This document shows, one piece after another, positions 62,045 to 64,000 of a stretch of 64,000 nt of DNA. The first letter of the stretch is position 1, and the number at the start of each line of letters is the position of its first letter. Both the position numbers and the translations under genes were made by a program. The notes beneath the pieces were generated by a model. It was not told the origin of the DNA, did not search any database, and saw nothing but the letters and a program-made list of their open reading frames with translations. The DNA is taken from the NCBI RefSeq assembly GCF_041381155.1, contig NC_091141.1:20790828-20854827 (forward strand). The letters are read 5' to 3'. This DNA is from Argopecten irradians (lineage: Eukaryota > Mollusca > Bivalvia > Pectinida > Pectinidae).

Positions 62045-62127
62045 GTGAGTCAGAGTTATGGTTGCATGTAAATCATGAAGTATTTAGTACTAAACAATAT
62101 ATACCATATGTATTGTAGTTAATTTAT

Positions 62128-62338
62128 AGTAAATGTCAATATAAAAATTTATGGTAAAGGTAAATACAGATTAGATCTACGTAATTACGTTAATTTGTAC
62201 AGCTGTACAAGTTAGTTTGACAGTAGTTAAATGTCTTTTATACATTTTAGTAAATGTCAATATAAAAATTAATAGTAAATACAGATTAGATCTACATAAC
62301 TATGTTAATTTGTACAACTGTACAAGTTAGTTTGACAG
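62128..62338. repeat. Direct duplication of ~95 bp
   Basis: TAGTAAATGTCAATATAAAA, ACAGATTAGATCTAC, TTAATTTGTACA and CTGTACAAGTTAGTTTGACA occur in the same order at about 62128-62222 and 62249-62338. Confidence 0.75.
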
Positions 62339-62391
62339 TGAAATTGTTTCTGTTTGACTGTGTAGTTGGTTTTGTTTCCCATAAATGTAAA

Positions 62392-62955
62392 TACTGTGAA
62401 ATCATTAATTTTCGTGAGGGTTTAATTTTCGTGGATTTCGTTTTTTGACCAATATCAACGAATTTACATCCCCACGAAAATATATATACATATACCAATG
62501 TCATGTAAGTTTATGCGTTCATACATTGTAGGATGTTTATTACCTCACTACACAAGGTCTATTTCGGGGACAAGCATGACAAGTTCAAAGTTGGAAAATC
62601 TTGTTCAAACAAAGATAGTTTTCAGAATTTCATAGACTTCATCTACATGTACCAACAAATAATTGATTGAGTATATCATGACTCTATCAATGTGACACGA
62701 TAATTGTTTGTTGGACACATCTGTAAAAACACTGGCTGAGTACCGACTATTGATTGTGATTGTAACTGTGTTGTGTGGTAGCTAGAGCTTAGTTCCGCTT
62801 GAGCGATCAAACAGTACATGTACAGGTGACAGTGTTGACTGTGTATTTTAACGGTAATGTGTAAGGTCTTCTCCACGAATTTAAGTGCCAACGAAATTGT
62901 AAAATTTTTGAATCCACGAAAATTGAGCCCAACAAAAATAAATGATTTCACAGTA
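62392..62955. mobile_element. MITE, ~564 bp, TA-flanked
   Basis: TACTGTGAAATCATTAATTT then TCGTG and AATTTTCGTGGATT at the left; AATCCACGAAAATTGAG and AAATGATTTCACAGTA at the right. The terminal inverted repeats are about 45 bp. TA at both tips fits a Tc1/mariner-type non-autonomous element (inference). Confidence 0.8.
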
Positions 62956-63014
62956 AAGTTATTTCGACTGTTTTCACAAACAATTGCTTAAAAATCATTA
63001 CAAATATACCAATT

Positions 63015-63095
63015 CTCAGAAGCTATTGACCAGTCAATAGTTTGACAGTTGACCGGCGTGGACCGGTCAATAGTTTGACTGTTGACCGGCGTGGA
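63015..63095. repeat. Short tandem duplication
   Basis: GGTCAATAGTTTGACTGTTG with ACCGGCGTGGA occurs in two to three near-identical copies. Confidence 0.7.
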
Positions 63096-63256
63096 ATTTT
63101 TGCATGCGCTTAATATTGTCCGGGAGCCGGACCCAGCTATTCTTTCGATGAAAGTCTTTCTCACCAGAAGCTATGATAAGTTTAAGATTTCGCTTCAGAT
63201 AACAAAACAGTTGTGTCATGCCATTTTAGTCAACAGTCAAAACTCATACTCTACAG

Positions 63257-63752
63257 TAGGGCTGGGTATTGGAAGGTCTAAAACGATATGATACGTATTG
63301 ACAATACACTGAAACAATACACGATACGTATTGACGATACAGTGGACCTCTTTTTCAAATTCAGTTGACCCTTGTATTTCGAATATTATGACAATAAAAG
63401 ACAATTTTGATAAAATATTCTATAACCAGGAAAAAAATCTACCAAACATTTGATTGGGTTTATCATCTGTGTTAATTAATTTCTGTCAATTCGTATTCTT
63501 AGTTATGAAAAGGCATTTCTAATCCATCTAGGTGACACAGATGCTTTAAACACTTCCTTTTGATTGAAATGCTGTTACTTGAATGATGTTTTAGAATGAA
63601 TTTTGTTTGGAATTTCCTATGTCTTTAACGAAAACAGTAGGATGAGTTGTTAAAACGATACAGCGATATACAGCATGTTTGTGTATCGATATTCGATACA
63701 CTGCCGAAAACCGATACGTATCGGTATATCGATATATAATGATCCAGCCCTA
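63257..63752. mobile_element. hAT-like non-autonomous transposon with perfect 8-bp target-site duplication
   Basis: TAGGGCTGGGTATTG at the left and CCAGCCCTA at the right form terminal inverted repeats. The flanks CTCTACAG at 63249-63256 and 63753-63760 are identical, matching the 8-bp duplication of hAT elements. Subterminal GATACGTATTG / ATCGATA repeats are present. No transposase ORF. Confidence 0.88.
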
Positions 63753-63760
63753 CTCTACAG

Positions 63761-64000
63761 TGTAGGTGATTTTTAATTTTACAGTGTAATTGTTTAGATT
63801 TGACAGTGTAATTGTTTAGATTTGACAGTGTAATTGTTTATATTTGACAGTGTAATTGGTTATATTTGACAGTGTAATTGTTTAGATTTGACAGTGTAAT
63901 TGTTTAGATTTGACAGTGTAATTGTTTATATTTGACAGTGTAGGTGATTTTTAATTTGACAGTGTAATTGTTTAGATTTGACAGTGTAATTGTTTAGATT
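63761..64000. repeat. Minisatellite, 22-bp unit, ~11 copies, running off the window
   Basis: Units read GACAGTGTAATTGTTTAGAT then TT, with a TTATATTT variant and a longer GTAGGTGATTTTTAATTT variant at 63763 and 63941. The hAT element sits at its left edge. Confidence 0.95.

Overview
The window looks like nuclear DNA of an invertebrate, most likely a bivalve mollusc. It has intron-split genes, many short inverted-repeat transposons, long minisatellites, and two elements of a type I associate with bivalve genomes: short tandem cores followed by a GACG/GACA-rich tail, one with a terminal hairpin. There is no sign of bacterial operons. The species assignment is inference; no search was possible.

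Layout. 1-3204: transposon-derived DNA, including a foldback element and a small element flanked by about 135-bp direct repeats. 3205-9586: gene-poor, with a few simple repeats and one hairpin MITE. 9736-16343 (+): a four-exon gene reconstructed here, encoding a 619-residue secreted, Asp-rich precursor with about a dozen basic cleavage sites; introns 2 and 3 carry minisatellites. 16344-28244: intergenic DNA dominated by tandem arrays, the largest being a 35-bp repeat of 3.6 kb. 28245-59744 (-): a complete seven-exon gene for an opioid growth factor receptor (OGFR) homologue of 379 residues, whose 31.5 kb is mostly tandem-repeat intron. 60090-62044 (+): the start of a head-to-head gene whose clear exon resembles the N-terminal region of the mitochondrial ABC transporter ABCB8; the rest lies beyond the window. 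62045-64000: MITEs, a hAT-like element with an 8-bp target-site duplication, and a 22-bp array.

Main observation. Two OGFR introns are filled by arrays that start exactly at the preceding exon's 5' splice site, and each repeat unit carries a copy of that junction. In intron 2, about 240 copies of a 41-bp unit each contain TCCA|GTAAGTATTAT, identical to the exon 2 donor. In intron 6, about 190 copies of a 21-bp unit each contain an AG|GTAATC junction matching the exon 6 donor. Intron 5 has a third array (also 41 bp) next to the exon 6 acceptor, with TACTAAG-like motifs. Intron 2 of the secreted-protein gene has a 39-bp array carrying GTGAGT on the sense strand. Donor-derived minisatellites could act as splice-site decoys, U1 sinks or recursive-splicing sites. 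This is a hypothesis; the sequence coincidence itself is directly visible.

No bacterial-type system, CRISPR array, rRNA or intact tRNA gene was found.
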